A DNA stretch of 64,000 bases from Romanomermis culicivorax. Its lineage: Eukaryota > Nematoda > Enoplea > Mermithida > Mermithidae. Positions 39,007-51,700 of this stretch are shown here, piece after piece (the first letter of the stretch is position 1; each line of letters starts with the position of its first letter). Location: NCBI GenBank assembly GCA_963922205.1, contig CAWUHX010000311.1, forward strand, positions 186,001 to 250,000. Direction: 5' to 3'. Under the pieces are notes generated by a model, which did no database searches, was not told where the DNA came from, and worked only from the letters and a program-made list of their open reading frames with translations. The translations under genes were made by a program, and so were the position numbers.

Positions 39007-39779
39007 CCTCTATGCAAACGATTTTGACAACAGTACTGATTTGTGTCAGTTTTTTATTCGGAAGCATTTCATAAAAAACATACTATAACTACCCGTTTTT
39101 TACCAGAGTAGAACTCTCCATTTACAATTCGGACACTCTGAAACGATCAGCTTTGTTGTGATGAGTGAAAATAAAACTGTAACTCAAAAAAAGTAGTTTT
39201 CGATGCTGAAAACAAACCTGACATTCATTTTTGCATGACACGGTAGAATCCACATGCTACTGAATACTCAAAATCAGAATTTTAGGATTTTTCGTAATTT
39301 CCTGGTGTATTTTTTTCCTTTTATGCCTATTTGTTGTGCAAATACAAAAGCTTCATGAAGTAGTAGTCAGATGAGTCAGCAACGGTTCTGCACTAAAATT
39401 AATCAGTCCCGTGTTCAATGTTGGTTTTTTGTCGGATCTTTAATATAGCCTACTGCACATCATCTTATCACCGTGGTCATCGTGAATAGGTGCCATTTCA
39501 GCCATCTTGCTTTGAAAGTACACAATCATTCCTTAATTCATGTATAAAAAGTTCAACTCTGCAACCAGTTTTTGCTTTGACTGGATACGGGGTCTATCAG
39601 GATTTTTGACACCAGTTTTCTGACTTAATCAGAAAGTGTAAATCGAGTAACTTGTTTTCAGGTTCATTCAGTTCTAGAATATGTCCGCCAGTGCATTTTT
39701 AATCGATTGTTCGGATTTAACCCCGAAAGTTTTTTGATACATATCAAGCTGTAAATAATACATCCATGTCAGTATTGGA
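39007..39779. other. AT-rich intergenic DNA, nothing recognised
   Basis: No coding frame or repeat boundary that I could support. Confidence 0.4.
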
Positions 39780-39949
39780 ATGGGAGTAGTTATACGGATC
39801 CATGGGGTACACAAAGGATACCCCTGTATAAGAACATATACATCAAAGTTTTCCACCTTAACTGTGTGGGGCGATATAGGGGGTGTAACAAGTATAGCCG
39901 ACGATCCAAATTCATATAACGTGCAGGGCGATACAGAGGGTATAGAAAG
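39780..39949 (+). repeat. Dispersed repeat R2, interrupted by the solo LTR
   Basis: Contains GTACACAAAGGATACCCCTG, GGGGCGATATAGGGGGTGTA and GGGCGATACAGAGGGTATAG. The minus strand of 42721-42905 is the same repeat and continues uninterrupted across the point where the LTR inserted here. Confidence 0.8.
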
Positions 39950-40834
39950 TGTAATGACCAGTTCTTAGTGATACTTTACTTGATCCTAAACGAATGGATG
40001 GGGCGGTGTACAACGGTGCGGGATACGGTAGGACAACGAGGCGGATAAGGATACTACAATATGTGGGGGCTTGACGATTGCTTGCTCCTCGATACAACAA
40101 CAAAACGCTTGCTTGCAAATATAAAAACGAATTGCTTCACGCTTAAAATCTCACTATGCTTGCAAATAAAACGAAGACTCGCAAAAATCTCCAATCTGAC
40201 CAAATCATGCTTTGCTTCTCTTTAAATACGGCTTCCGTGGCCACTCCCTTGGCGTCGCAGGAGGTCTTGCTTTCGTCAATCCTTTTCCGCCAATTGCTGC
40301 TTCTTGCTTCATTCTTCTCGCTAATTTGGTCACACCTTCCAACGCTTTCCTAGTACTGTATGCTTTTCGTGTTTTCCTTATGCTTGCTTCCTATGGTGGG
40401 CTTAGCCACACCTCTATGCTTCTGTGCATGCTTCTGTATCTATTTCTTCTGTGTACACATGTTTTGTGGGACCATTGCTACCGTTCCACTTGAGACTAAT
40501 GTCTGGCGGGGCTTTTACTTTTTACTGTGTGCAGGTGTTGTTTACAATTTTTATGAGAAATTAATGTAGCCGTGGAATGTGTACTTTAGTGTAGGTTCTA
40601 GGGGACCAGCTACCGATGTGCAACTTAATTGGGGCGTCTTAATTGGGTCAATAGCGGCTACTGGGGTGTGGATGGATCAAAATAAAGTACTTCACATAAA
40701 TTTACAGGAATGTTTGGGTGTGAATCCCAGACACCCTTGAGACGATAAATTAAGAAATGAAATAATATTTAATAAATGAATATCACATAATGTACTCTAT
40801 ATATTTACTGTACTGCATTAGCATGTACGTTACA
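39950..40834 (-). mobile_element. Solo LTR of the same retrotransposon family, with 4-bp TSD
   Basis: An 885-bp inverted copy of the LTR, from TGTAATGACCAGTT to ATGTACGTTACA. It is flanked by AAAG at 39946-39949 and 40835-40838. Solo LTRs arise by recombination between the two LTRs of a full element. Confidence 0.9.
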
Positions 40835-41069
40835 AAAGTACAGTCGATGACGTAATCCTGAAACAGTGAAAAAAGTGTCCTGAAGACAGTGCTTAAGCAT
40901 AGGGAATCATCGAAAAATGTTTCCCAGATATGTAAAAAATGTGTCCCAAATGAAATTTTTTGTGAAAATTTTTTTAAAAAATGACTAGAACCATTAAATC
41001 CTCAGATTTTAAGAGTCACGTTAAACATTTTTGGAGACATTGCATCATCAATTTTAATGTCCGAGTTGG

Positions 41070-41255
41070 TCGAAGAACATTGAGGTCGAATTTTACCAGT
41101 CGAAGCATTGGGCGTACTTTCTACATGGAAGTCAAATTTTACATGTTGAAACTTCGGGCCTATTTTCTACATGGAAGTCGTATTTTACATTTTAAAGCTG
41201 TGCGCATGCTTTCTACATGAAAATCGAATTTTACATGTTGAAGCTTCTGGCATAC
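41070..41255. repeat. Minisatellite, 46-bp period
   Basis: TTTCTACATGG/A recurs at 41118, 41164 and 41210, with AATTTTACATGTTGAA between; about 3.5-4 degenerate units. Confidence 0.75.
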
Positions 41256-41327
41256 CCTTATATCACCCCCATGCTTTACCAAATTCAGATTGTCACATTA
41301 ACTGAAAATTGTCATTTTAAGTAGAAC

Positions 41328-42475
41328 TGTGGCCAATCACATTGATGGGAAAAACCCATGCCGTATTGGTAAAATACGGCTGTGTCACTGTAAGTGACAC
41401 GCTGTGACCCTGTTGGGTGGCTCCATTTATATTCAGTTCGGGAACCTAACCCAGCTGGTACTGACTACAGGAAAACCTATAGTGTACCTGGGAACTGTCC
41501 TTGGGTTCTGCTGTAGAATGATGGACAACGCCACCAAGTCAGGGGTGGCAATCCCTAGTCCCATTCAGTGAGAATGAAGGCCAATGCCATTCATGGAATG
41601 GCTTACTGTAGGGGACCCGATTGTAAACCTAAATCCCCTATTTGGCCCTGACCCAAAGGGTTCAAGGGCTGTTCTACCTGAGGGGATTCTCAAGGGGAAA
41701 CTGGCTTAGGGAAGATTCCCACAAATATACCCTTAACAACAATAACCCCTGAGAAGACTCATCTAGTCCTCTTCTCAACTACTTCTCGGCGTGGGAGTGA
41801 TGGTTTCAAGGGTTTGCGGATCAGAGGGATGACGGGAGCAGGTGTCGGCAATCTGATTCGGGTTCGGCACGGGATGTGTACTGTAGGCAGGTCGGCGAGT
41901 GATGCAAAACGTTCCTCAAGAGGAGTGACGGGTGATTCCTAAGCGAAGGGTGACGGGGTAACTCCTAGGCATGGGCTACGGTAACGTAACACAGTGGAGG
42001 CACCAAAGAAATATGCAAATTTATTAATATGTTGGCGGCAGACGCAGTAATATATGTAAATTTATGAAGTAAAGTCGATGAACGCAGAGATGCAAGCTAA
42101 AAACCCAAGGGAACGATTAGGCCCAAAAAATGAGTGCAAAACTAAAGAAACATGCCCTTTTAAAGAGCCCTGTAGACCTACAGTATGCCTTGGGCGGAGC
42201 TAACCACACCCAAGCTAACTTCCACAGCGGCAATCGCTGCAGAAGATGCCTATGGTCACATAGACATTTTCCAGTTTGAATATGTTAAGCATTGGGGCGA
42301 GTTTCACTCTCTATGCTAAACATATGAGTGTCATTTAGAGAGAATCTCCAAACTAGTTGTTTCATGCCGCCAAAAGTCGCTAATTTTTACTGATAAGAGG
42401 TGCACGTTGTGCTCTAATTATGGCTATAAGCTCGTAGAGCTTATCTTTGGCGGAAATTCTAACTAACGGGTTACA
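41328..42475 (-). other. GC-richer non-coding block, possible unrelated solo LTR
   Basis: Base composition changes clearly at both ends, and no long frame is present. Read on the minus strand it starts TGTAACCCGTTAG and ends TGGCCACA. It has a TTTAAAAGG box around 42155 and AATAAA around 42030, an order expected of an LTR. No target duplication was found and there is no internal region, so the call is tentative. Confidence 0.3.
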
Positions 42476-42479
42476 TACT

Positions 42480-42710
42480 GCAGTCTATGTGCGCAACGGA
42501 AAAATAACCAAACGTAACGGAAATGAAAGCACAAAATGAAACAGAAACGAAACGCGAAAAGTACACACAAAAATGCATGTAAAAATATAATAAACGAAAG
42601 GCAAAATTAAGGATAAGTAATTGTAAAACAGAAAGTGGCGAAAAACATAACGTAAAAATATGATGTGAATCACGTGATGTTGGGCAAAATTCGTCGGCAC
42701 GTGACAAGAT
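42480..42710. repeat. Purine-rich GAAACGAAAC-type tract
   Basis: Simple-sequence-like run of CGGAAA, GAAACAGAAACGAAACG and similar, resembling the A-rich core tracts at 2050-2390 and 3540-3780. Non-coding. Confidence 0.4.
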
Positions 42711-42720
42711 CATTTTACAT

Positions 42721-42905
42721 TGTCAACTATACTTTCTCTACCCCCTGCATCACCTGGCACATTATACGAATTCAGATCATTGGCTATATATTCTACACCC
42801 CCTGTATCGCAGCACACAGTTAGGGCGGCAAACCTTGATGGGTATTTTTTGCACAGGGATATCTTTTGTGTACTCGCTGTATGAGCCCGCATGGGTTTGG
42901 AGATT
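42721..42905 (-). repeat. Dispersed repeat R2, uninterrupted copy
   Basis: The minus strand matches 39780-39949 and runs on through AGAAAGTATAGTTGACAATG, the equivalent of the sequence to the right of the solo LTR (AAAGTACAGTCGATGACG). Confidence 0.8.
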
Positions 42906-44881
42906 GTGGGGGGCATTCAGACCTTATCTGGATAAAACTTGACCTGATAGCTTTGATCCCAGACAGATCAAGTTGGAATTTTTTCTAACAATCAACAGAT
43001 CTCGTTGATATCTATTCAGATACATTAGTTAAAAATTACTATGTCTCTTTTTTTGATGGAGTCAGTAGTGTTTAATATTTGATTAGAATTCCGTGTTGAT
43101 CTCTTTCAGATTTTTCTTGCTGTTGATGATGGCTGCAGCAGTTTCGAATTAAACGACGATAATTACATCTTTTGTTTTCTCCGAGTGTAGCTCTCTTGAT
43201 TAGGGTGCCTTAATCACCTCCAGGTTTTGTCTCTTCCTTTTTTAATACTGATAAGCTACAGATACTCGCTCCATGCTCAAGTCAAGTTTCTTTCACAATT
43301 TAGAAAATGTCTCAAAAAGTAGTGCAAAACAACTTGGAAATCAATTCTTCAAAAGTGGACGAAACTAATCGATACTGTAGAATGTTTCTAACATGTTTTC
43401 AGACATTATTAATGTGTCAAATGTCAATAAACTCAATTCATTTATCACTTTGGCAAAGTCAGAAACATTATTTTGCAACTCGACGTTTCCTTACTCCTGC
43501 ATGTCGTAACAATAGGAATCCCTATGGTAATTAGCTTGCATGGAAGACCGCTGAAAGAGAAATACCGTATTTTGTGACAGTAGTTTTTTTTAAATATCCT
43601 ATGGGTATGCATGTTATGCTTGAAACCTGTATTTCGCATAGACCTTTGACTCAGACTGAAACTTGCTATGCCACACTTTGGAATTATGCAATCTTTCTTA
43701 ATTCACTTTTTTTGTATTTTATATTTTTACATACATATTTTTTTATTTTATTTTATTTTATTTTGATTCTTTTTTTATTATCCTAATTTATTATTATGTG
43801 ACATTTTGCGTTCATTTATCAAACGCCGACCTTTCATTCAAATGAGCTGCAATATCGAAAATACGAAGCTGAAAAAAAAATTGTACTTGATGACAATTTT
43901 TCACGCCTTTTTCCGAGAAATGTTGAACTTTGTATATGCCTTTGATAGAAATAACAGAAAAGAATTTTGAGAGAGAATGGCAAAATCAAACATATTAGTT
44001 CATTTATTATCCTTTCGCCATAAGCTATCAGTTTATTGAAATTTGATTTATGGGGTACTAGGCAAGAGTAATTTTCCGCATTGGCGGCGTTTTTACTTAT
44101 TCGTCAAGATTAAAGATAAAAATTTTTGAAAACATGATCTTTAGGATAAACTATCGAAGAAGTCGTTTACAAATTATTCCAACACATTTCATGAATTGCG
44201 TTTCGGTCGGATCTGAGGTGTCAGGAGTCTCGCTATTCAATTGTCTTAGGAATTCGAATGTAAGATAACCTATTTTATTTTTTGTTAGAGACAAAAGAGC
44301 TAACATGTCAAGAAGGGTCCAGCACCTGCTGTTTTTTATGTGATGCTTCTGAATTAAAAATTGATAAGTATTGGTGCTGTATTTAAAACCATATTCACAA
44401 AGCTTTAACTGTAGAATTTTTCACGCAATTGCTTAGGGGGTAGTTTAGCTCACAAAGACTCATTTCAAATGACATACATTTCAACATGATTTCAAATGAC
44501 ATATATGAAATATTACACTTTCATCATTTAAAAACGTTTCAGCGATACGAATCACAAGCAAGAGTTGAACTGGTCAACCTAAACTTGATTCAGACAAATA
44601 AACTGATTGATTCGCATTTTTTTGTGATTTTTTTTTTAATTTTTTGTTTTTTTTTGTTTTTTGTGAATTTTTTTGTGAAGTCCGTATGCAGATGGTGACC
44701 ATGCATCGCAGGCAGTCATTTTCTCTCTTCATGTTTTTGTCCTAACCGCTATAGTAAGTTTGAGGAAAAAAGTAATGACGTATGCACGTGGCTTATTTTT
44801 CACAGTAATTTCTTTTCCGAAGCTCATTTGGGAAAATGGAGTATAGTGAGCTGAATTTTTTTCATATCAAGGATCGACTCA
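42906..44881. other. AT-rich intergenic DNA, no gene seen
   Basis: Only simple sequence stands out (TTTTATTTTATTTTATTTTA at about 43741-43763, poly-T at 44620-44660). Small frames here have no splice or domain support. Confidence 0.5.
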
Positions 44882-46026
44882 ATGATGATCACATTCTACA
44901 TATGCGCACTGATTATCGGGAGCAATATGGAAGAGTCAGGCAAGCAAGGTAATTTGATTGTTTCAATCTGTGTCTGTACAGTCCTATGCAATAAAAAATT
45001 TCTCAAGTTTAAAATGTCGTAAAAAGCTATGCTGCTGTATGTGAAAAATAACTGATCAGTGGTTCAATGCACAGTCATTTCAGGAGCCGAGTGCATCATC
45101 AGCAAATTTTTCCGAAAATCAATTTTTTCGTGAATTTGAACTGGTCTGAAAAGCAAAAACCACGCCTTAGTTTTCAGTTCTTTTTGGTAGTTGAACTAAA
45201 AAATGACTTTGGTATTCTATGTTATACATTGCGTAGGCTGCAGTATGACGGATTTGCAACGTCAGCAAGAAATCGTAGTTCATTTTAATCAACAAGAACA
45301 GAAACGAAAAGAGACTTCTGAGGGCTGTATTCTGATGCGCAATAAATTTTTTTAAGTGGCGAAAGCTGCATCTTCACGGATTTCAAAAAATTTTGATGGT
45401 TGGAATCTGATTATTTTTTCTTCGTTCACGATTAACAGAAGCTTGACAATTCTCTACTTCAAGGAAGGCATACGCGGATTATTGTCTTTTAGAGTGTATC
45501 GGCAAGCTATGCGAAAACACGGTTTATGGAATCAAGATTCAAGAACCTGAGCTTACGTCCGACATTCTGGCTGAAGGTTCCAAACATCAATGTGATCATA
45601 TATCAAATAAGTATCTTTTGAAATTTCTTGTACCTTCCGATGTTCAATGGTTCAAGATCGGGACACCCATAACAATATTCAGCCCATACTGCAAGTCATT
45701 CATCTCGAAGGATGGCGTGAAAAACGAGCTTGTTGAACTGGACAACGTATGCTCGAACAATAGCTTCTTCCTTTTTGGAGAGTCGCCAGGACAAAACAAA
45801 TGTGTGTCTGTGTTTTACGTTCATGAAGACACCTTGTTTGCCATAGGCAAAAATGCGCTCAAATTCGTCGCATTCAAAAACTCATCAACCATTGATCACC
45901 GATCGCTTGCGAACAGCACTTCGAGGTGGTGTTTAGATACTGTCTTGGAATATGAGGTCGGAGCAACCAAAATGACAAATCATTCCATGCCGGAATGCAA
46001 ATATTATCAGCATCAGACTAGCTACG
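44882..46026 (+). CDS. Unrecognised secreted Cys-containing protein, two exons, 3' end open
   Basis: Exon 1 (44882-44948) encodes MMITFYICALIIGSNMEES, a likely signal peptide, ending in phase 1 at G|GTAATT. Exon 2 (45493-46026; acceptor TCTTTTAG) joins in phase and encodes about 177 residues beginning ECIGKLCENTVYGIKIQEPE. It has several Cys, NST/NHS-type glycosylation sites and no transmembrane segment. It ends at a possible donor CG|GTAA whose bases are part of a transposon target duplication. If unspliced, translation runs about 39 residues into that transposon to a stop at 46142. Its phase also allows splicing to the lectin exon at 49632, so it might be an alternative 5' part of that gene. 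Family not recognised. Confidence 0.5.
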
Positions 46027-46030
46027 GTAA

Positions 46031-46288
46031 AGGCCCTGTCATACTTCGCCGCGCGAAAACGCGCGGCGCCGTACGACGCCGCTTTTTTACTTTTGGATTT
46101 TGCTCTTCTCAAAAAATGTGTATTGGTTCAGTTGAAACCTGATGGGGCGCCGCGCGGCGCCGCAAAAATTACAAAAACCTATTCATACTTCAAAGGCGGC
46201 ACCGCGCGGCGCCGCCCGGCGCCGCTTTTTATTATGAATAGAACAACCGGCGCCGCGCGGCGCCGCGCGGTGAAGTATGACAGGGCCT
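46031..46288. mobile_element. GC-rich MITE with TAA duplications, at an exon end
   Basis: A 258-bp element with inverted ends AGGCCCTGTCATACTTC / GAAGTATGACAGGGCCT. TAA lies on both sides (46028-46030, 46289-46291). The interior is CGCCGCGCGGCG-type palindromes, in strong contrast to the AT-rich surroundings. Ends and 3-bp TAA fit PIF/Harbinger-like MITEs; this is inference without a transposase. Confidence 0.8.
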
Positions 46289-46291
46289 TAA

Positions 46292-48681
46292 GAGTTCTGT
46301 TTTACTCACTAAGATTGGTGATTTTGTACATGGCCTTCGGACTAAGCGAAGTTTAAGCATTCCTACTTATAGTTAAAAAATGTTGTTTAATGACATTGTC
46401 ATGTTGAGCACAAAAATAATAATCTACAGCACAGAAATTTTGGGGAAGACGTTCAGATCAAATTATTTTTTCAAAAGTCCTCACAACTCAGTCAAAATTG
46501 ATCGGAATGCTTTAAAATTTAGTTTTCAGCTGTTTGTCTGTGTGCCCTGTTCCAAAAAAGTTAAAAATTTTTCTCAATAATTTTCAACATTTTCACACGA
46601 AATTTTCAAATCTTCAAAAATTATTTTGAAATCACATTTATTTTCATTACTACATTAATAATCCTTAAAAAAGAGAATTTTGAGCAGAAGACGAGCTTAT
46701 TAGTGTGCCTGGTGTCAGGACCACCAGCAAACCGCCCGAAAGCATCTAAAGCAGATAGCTTGTTCACTCAAATAATTGAAATTTTTGCAAAATAGAGATC
46801 ATTTTAAGGCGGCAATGGAACAAGTGGCATTTCATCAAGTAGTAATGCGCCAATGTTTGTGGAAAATCAAATGTCTACGAAGTGAGTGATTTGAGGTTTG
46901 ATTTTATTACTGCGACAAGAAAAATGTGAAATTTCATGAAGCTTCATAACAGGTTGGTTCTCATAAAAGCAATAGATTATTTACTTCTAAATCACTGCAG
47001 CTACTGTAATGAAACATTTGCTCTCAGAAGCTCTATGAATAAAAATGCTGAATGAATTTTCAAATGACAGATGTAAAGTAAGTTTTGTACAAAATAATAC
47101 CTAAGCTTACTAGTGTAGATTACTGCATTAAACCCAATAACCTGGCCGACTGAATAAAACTAGTCGAGTTGTGCATTTGCCTTGCACAGATCTATCAGAA
47201 TCAAAAAATTATTTATCGTGAAATATAAAAACTTGAACAATTTTTAAAAATTTTGGTATAATGCTCCTTCAAACTTCAAATAAGATCCTTCTTTAGGAGT
47301 TCATCTCAAACGACAGGAGAGGCGGAGAGGAAACGACAACAGTGTCTAGCCAAAAGAATTATGTGAAATTGAAATACGATTTTTCATTCACCAATAAATG
47401 ATAGAATTAAAATACAATTTGATATATTTAATGATGATCGTAATATTCGTAACAATATGTCTGGATTGCGTTTCAATTGCTTGATCGTGCATTTCCTGCA
47501 TAAAATATGCAAATAGTACCAATAACTGTATTCGATTTGTTGTGTCTAATAAGCGTCCTATCTTTTGTGTGGAATTTCACATTTGAACTTCAAAGTTACC
47601 CAGGTCTAACTTGGGTACCTTTTTTCTAAAATTTTTCACTTACAACATAGAATCCGAGTTCAACAGAGAAATCGGAAAATTTCATTGATGAAATAAAATT
47701 TCAAAGATTGAATTCAACGAAAACTGCTTTCGGTGAACTAAAAAAAAAATTTAATGGAGTTTGACAATAAAACGTTTTCGAGTATGCATAACCCATTGGA
47801 TCGACCGATTTTTATTCATAATATTTGGATGGCGAAACGAAATTTAATTGGGTTGAAAATAATTTCCATACAAAGTAAAATCTGATGAAAGTTGTTTCGT
47901 GATCTGTTTCACTTGATAATGAACATTAAAAAGACATTTAAAAACACATTCCATTTTGTTTTTGTAAATTAACCTACGGCATGAAAAGAAAAAAGAAATT
48001 GAAAAAGGCACAGATGGAGCTATACTCTGTTTTTAATGAAATTTCTATTTTGACTCATCACAATTCACCATTACAGAAGCTAAAGTTTCTCAGGCATTGT
48101 GTCAATTTAATGCGTAATTTAAAAATTACATAAAACCTCTAAAACCCTCCATAAAACGGATTTTTTTAAAATGCTGTATCAAACGAAATTTCTTCCATGT
48201 TTGTATGAATCTCTCATTGATTTGTTTAGCTATTAAAGAATATTCATATAGATGTTGATGTAACTATGACTTTTGGCAAAAACAGCGCTAGTGTAACGCC
48301 GATTTTAATTTTTCTCTTGTAATCGATTACAGGAAAGTGTTCAATCCTATTTGTTTAATGATCTTCGTCAATTATGCTTTGAAATATCACTAATGAAGAA
48401 ATTTCGATAGCATTGTTCATTAATTAAAGCAATGGCTTTTTGTTTTTCCTTCGTGGAATCTTCGACTTGTGAAATCTTTTTGAATGATGGAAAAACATGG
48501 TGCACTTGAGTGTGAATTATCCGAACAACAACAGAGTTGCTACCAAGACAGCATGTGTATGTGTATTTTCGATAAACATCAAAATGATGGAAAAGGGTCA
48601 TTTTGGTTGATATGACCAAAATCGCTTCAAAGGGATTATTTTCGATATACCGATGATGTACACATTTTTCGTAACGCAACG
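46292..48681. other. AT-rich intergenic or intronic DNA, no gene seen
   Basis: No supported exon; could be an intron if the secreted exon at 45493-46026 splices to 49632. Confidence 0.4.
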
Positions 48682-48736
48682 ATGAAAATGTTCTCTTTGC
48701 TTATTCTGCTGCGTCTTTGGCTTGCGATGACAACAA
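48682..48736 (+). CDS. Lectin exon 1, signal peptide
   Basis: ATG at 48682, hydrophobic core [12 protein letters not shown], donor ACAA|GTGAGT in phase 1. Confidence 0.65.
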
Positions 48737-51700
48737 GTGAGTGAATGAAATTCTGTACACTCAGTACAGAGTAATGCAAATGACATCATCAGGATGTAGG
48801 TTTGAAAAATTACAAAAATTTCAGCATTTCTGTTCAACAAAGCTGGAGTTTGTTGGAAAGCAGAAAACAAATGTTAACCAAAATATAACAGTCCAGCAAG
48901 CACAAGTTTTCTGTATTATTTTTTCTATGAAACTGCAGGTATAGTCCGATTTTTAAAATGTTTTTTTTTCTGGAAATAGTTTTCAAAAATATTTGAGCCG
49001 TATTGGTCGAAAACGCCAGCAACAAGCATAAGGTCTTTAACGTAAATGAAAATGAAAATTCCAATGTATATCTTATGCATCATACTTCATTCAATATTAT
49101 TTAGGATAATTAGAATTCATGATACTCCAAGTATAAATTCATTCTACTAACAGTTAAAATGAATAAAATCGTATTGAAAAACAAAATCACTGTAATTCCC
49201 ATAAGGCTCACTCGAAAATCACCCAGCTACCACTGCATAAAAGCAGATCAAATTTTTTTTCTGTAAATGATCATCAATTATTGTTTTATCGTAGACAGTA
49301 AGAAATAAATCAAATTCATATAATTTTTTAAACAAGATTGTTCTGAAAATATTATAACATCGCTAAAAGTGTCCTGCCTAGCAGTCGATTTAAAATTCTG
49401 TTTAATACAGTAATTATTTTGAGTTGTATAGTGCGAAGTATACTTTCTTTCGATTATTTACAGAAAAATATCATTTGAAAAACAGACTAATGGTACACCA
49501 GGCAGTAAAACTTCTTGGTTGATTTCATGCAAAGAAAATATCGGTACAAACTAATGTGTGATTACAGGACGTGTTTGCTGAAATTTACTAATTAAACAAT
49601 TGGCATTACTGTAATTCTTATTCTCAAACAGTCAATGCGGCCTGCCCGTCGGGTTGGATTTCAGGAGCGACTTTCAATTTATCCGGATGTTACTTTATAT
49701 CTATCATGAAAAATGACAAACAACCCATGGGTCTGGCCGAAAGAAAGTGTCGAGAAATGGACGCCCGGAGTCACATGCCAACTCGACTGGAGTATTCTGG
49801 ATTGGTCAATATTGCTTCATTGATAAAGTAAACCTTGTACCAGTGGTTCTTGTCCCATAATTTTTTCATGTGTTGAACCTGCATATTCTAGTTAGATCAG
49901 ATTGATGACAGACTTTTCTCTCTTAATCGGGTGTATGTTCAAAATATTCGGAAATATTTATGGTTTAAAAAACTGCTAGTTGTAGAAAATTTCATGCCTT
50001 GCATTTCTGAGTCAATTTCAATCTTTTACAGTCCACAAATCTCAAAATTACTAAAAAGAGTGAAACAGGGTGTCGCAAAATATTTTTGCGGCTGAATGCG
50101 AAACTCGTCTACTGCCGATCGTTTTGAACCTGATTTGCATATTCTTTGTTTTTGAACTTTTATGTGAATTAATTAATCGTAACACAACCTACATATTCGA
50201 TTTTTCTCGGAAAGGAAATTTTGAAAATGTGACGGAAAATTTCCTTAGAATGAAATTAAAACACAAAACGCGCCTGAAAAAATTTTAATTCGAGCGGCCA
50301 AAAAACTGGTAATCAAGTGAAGTATACGAGTAGATCTTGTAACATATTGGTTGGAACACTGCTGTCACATGATGGTCTCTTTTTATTAACAGTTCGATAA
50401 GCAGTCTCCTCTTTGGAATGACCGGAAAAGGCATTTTCATCGGTGCATTCAAAGACTCGATGGATGGAATCTATAAATGGTACGATTATTACCCCTTGGA
50501 AAGCTGGGGTTGGAAACCGGGTATGCCCACTGGACTTAACGACTGCGTTTGTTACTTCATCGGCGACAAATATCTCAGCGACTGTAGTTGCGGTCAGCAG
50601 CAATACTACGCCTGCCAAATTGTTAATGCTTCTGAACCAAGTAAGTGGGAGTGGCTGAACTGAACATGATGCAGGTCCTGAACCTAACAATCTGAACTAA
50701 TATCTACCGGAATAATCTCGATTTTGATTGATAAAATGCCCGAACTGATTTTAAAGTTTCGAGATCACAGAACCACAGTTTAGATGATTAATATGAGATG
50801 ATTAATGTGTTGAAATAACGTGACTAATTATTAGGATAGCCAGAGAAGCTTCTGAGACTATTACGGATCCTTATCAAATGTCAGATTTATGTGTTACTCT
50901 GGCCAACCCATGGAGTCATTGACTAAGCTGCTGCACCAGGGAAGATCCAAAGTTTGTCCCTGGTCTCCAGCCATCATTAATGAAAATCAGTCTACTCTGA
51001 CTTCCAGTCGATTTTATGTAAACTTTTGAATGAACCCGGATGCCGAGTCTCTTTTTTGAGTTCGCTGGTCCCAACCCCTTATCCCGAAATCACTGGTTCA
51101 TTTTCGGGTCGTCGTGGAATGCTAGAGCTTTAGAAAAATAATGAACCATCAACATAGACCAAAATTAATATCTTTGTCGCTTGTAGTTGAAATGGAATAA
51201 CTGCTAATTAGAATAATAATTTATTGTTGTTGATTAAACAGGATGCGCATTCTACAAAAATTTGGTATCCATCATGGTCTGTAATTCAATCTGTGGCCTC
51301 CTCCCTACTTTCACAACTTTTGTAAATATTATCTTTCAGTGCCAACCATAAGTAATGTGAAATATACATCGTCCACATCCTACGTCCAAAGTGCAGGTAA
51401 AGAAATTTAATCTTTTTCCATCCTTCATTTACCACAAGGTTCACGTACAGTCTGCCCATCATCGTTCACAAATGTGGGAAAATTGTACTACGCCATACCT
51501 AACACTGTTACATACCCGAGTGTTGTAACTGCCCTGGCAGCATGTCAAGCTTTGGATTACAGATCTACATTACCAGTGTTCACTGATCCTACGCAGTGGA
51601 GTATATTCCTGTCTTACTTAAGGTAATTTTGAACATATTATATCGCATACAGATTCACCATTTCTTTTTAGCCAACAGAAAGTTTTAGACTTGATGAACA

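Noticed and set aside
46031..46288. CpG island or RNA gene
   Set aside because: The GC-rich palindromes are bounded by exact inverted ends and TAA duplications, so a MITE explains them.
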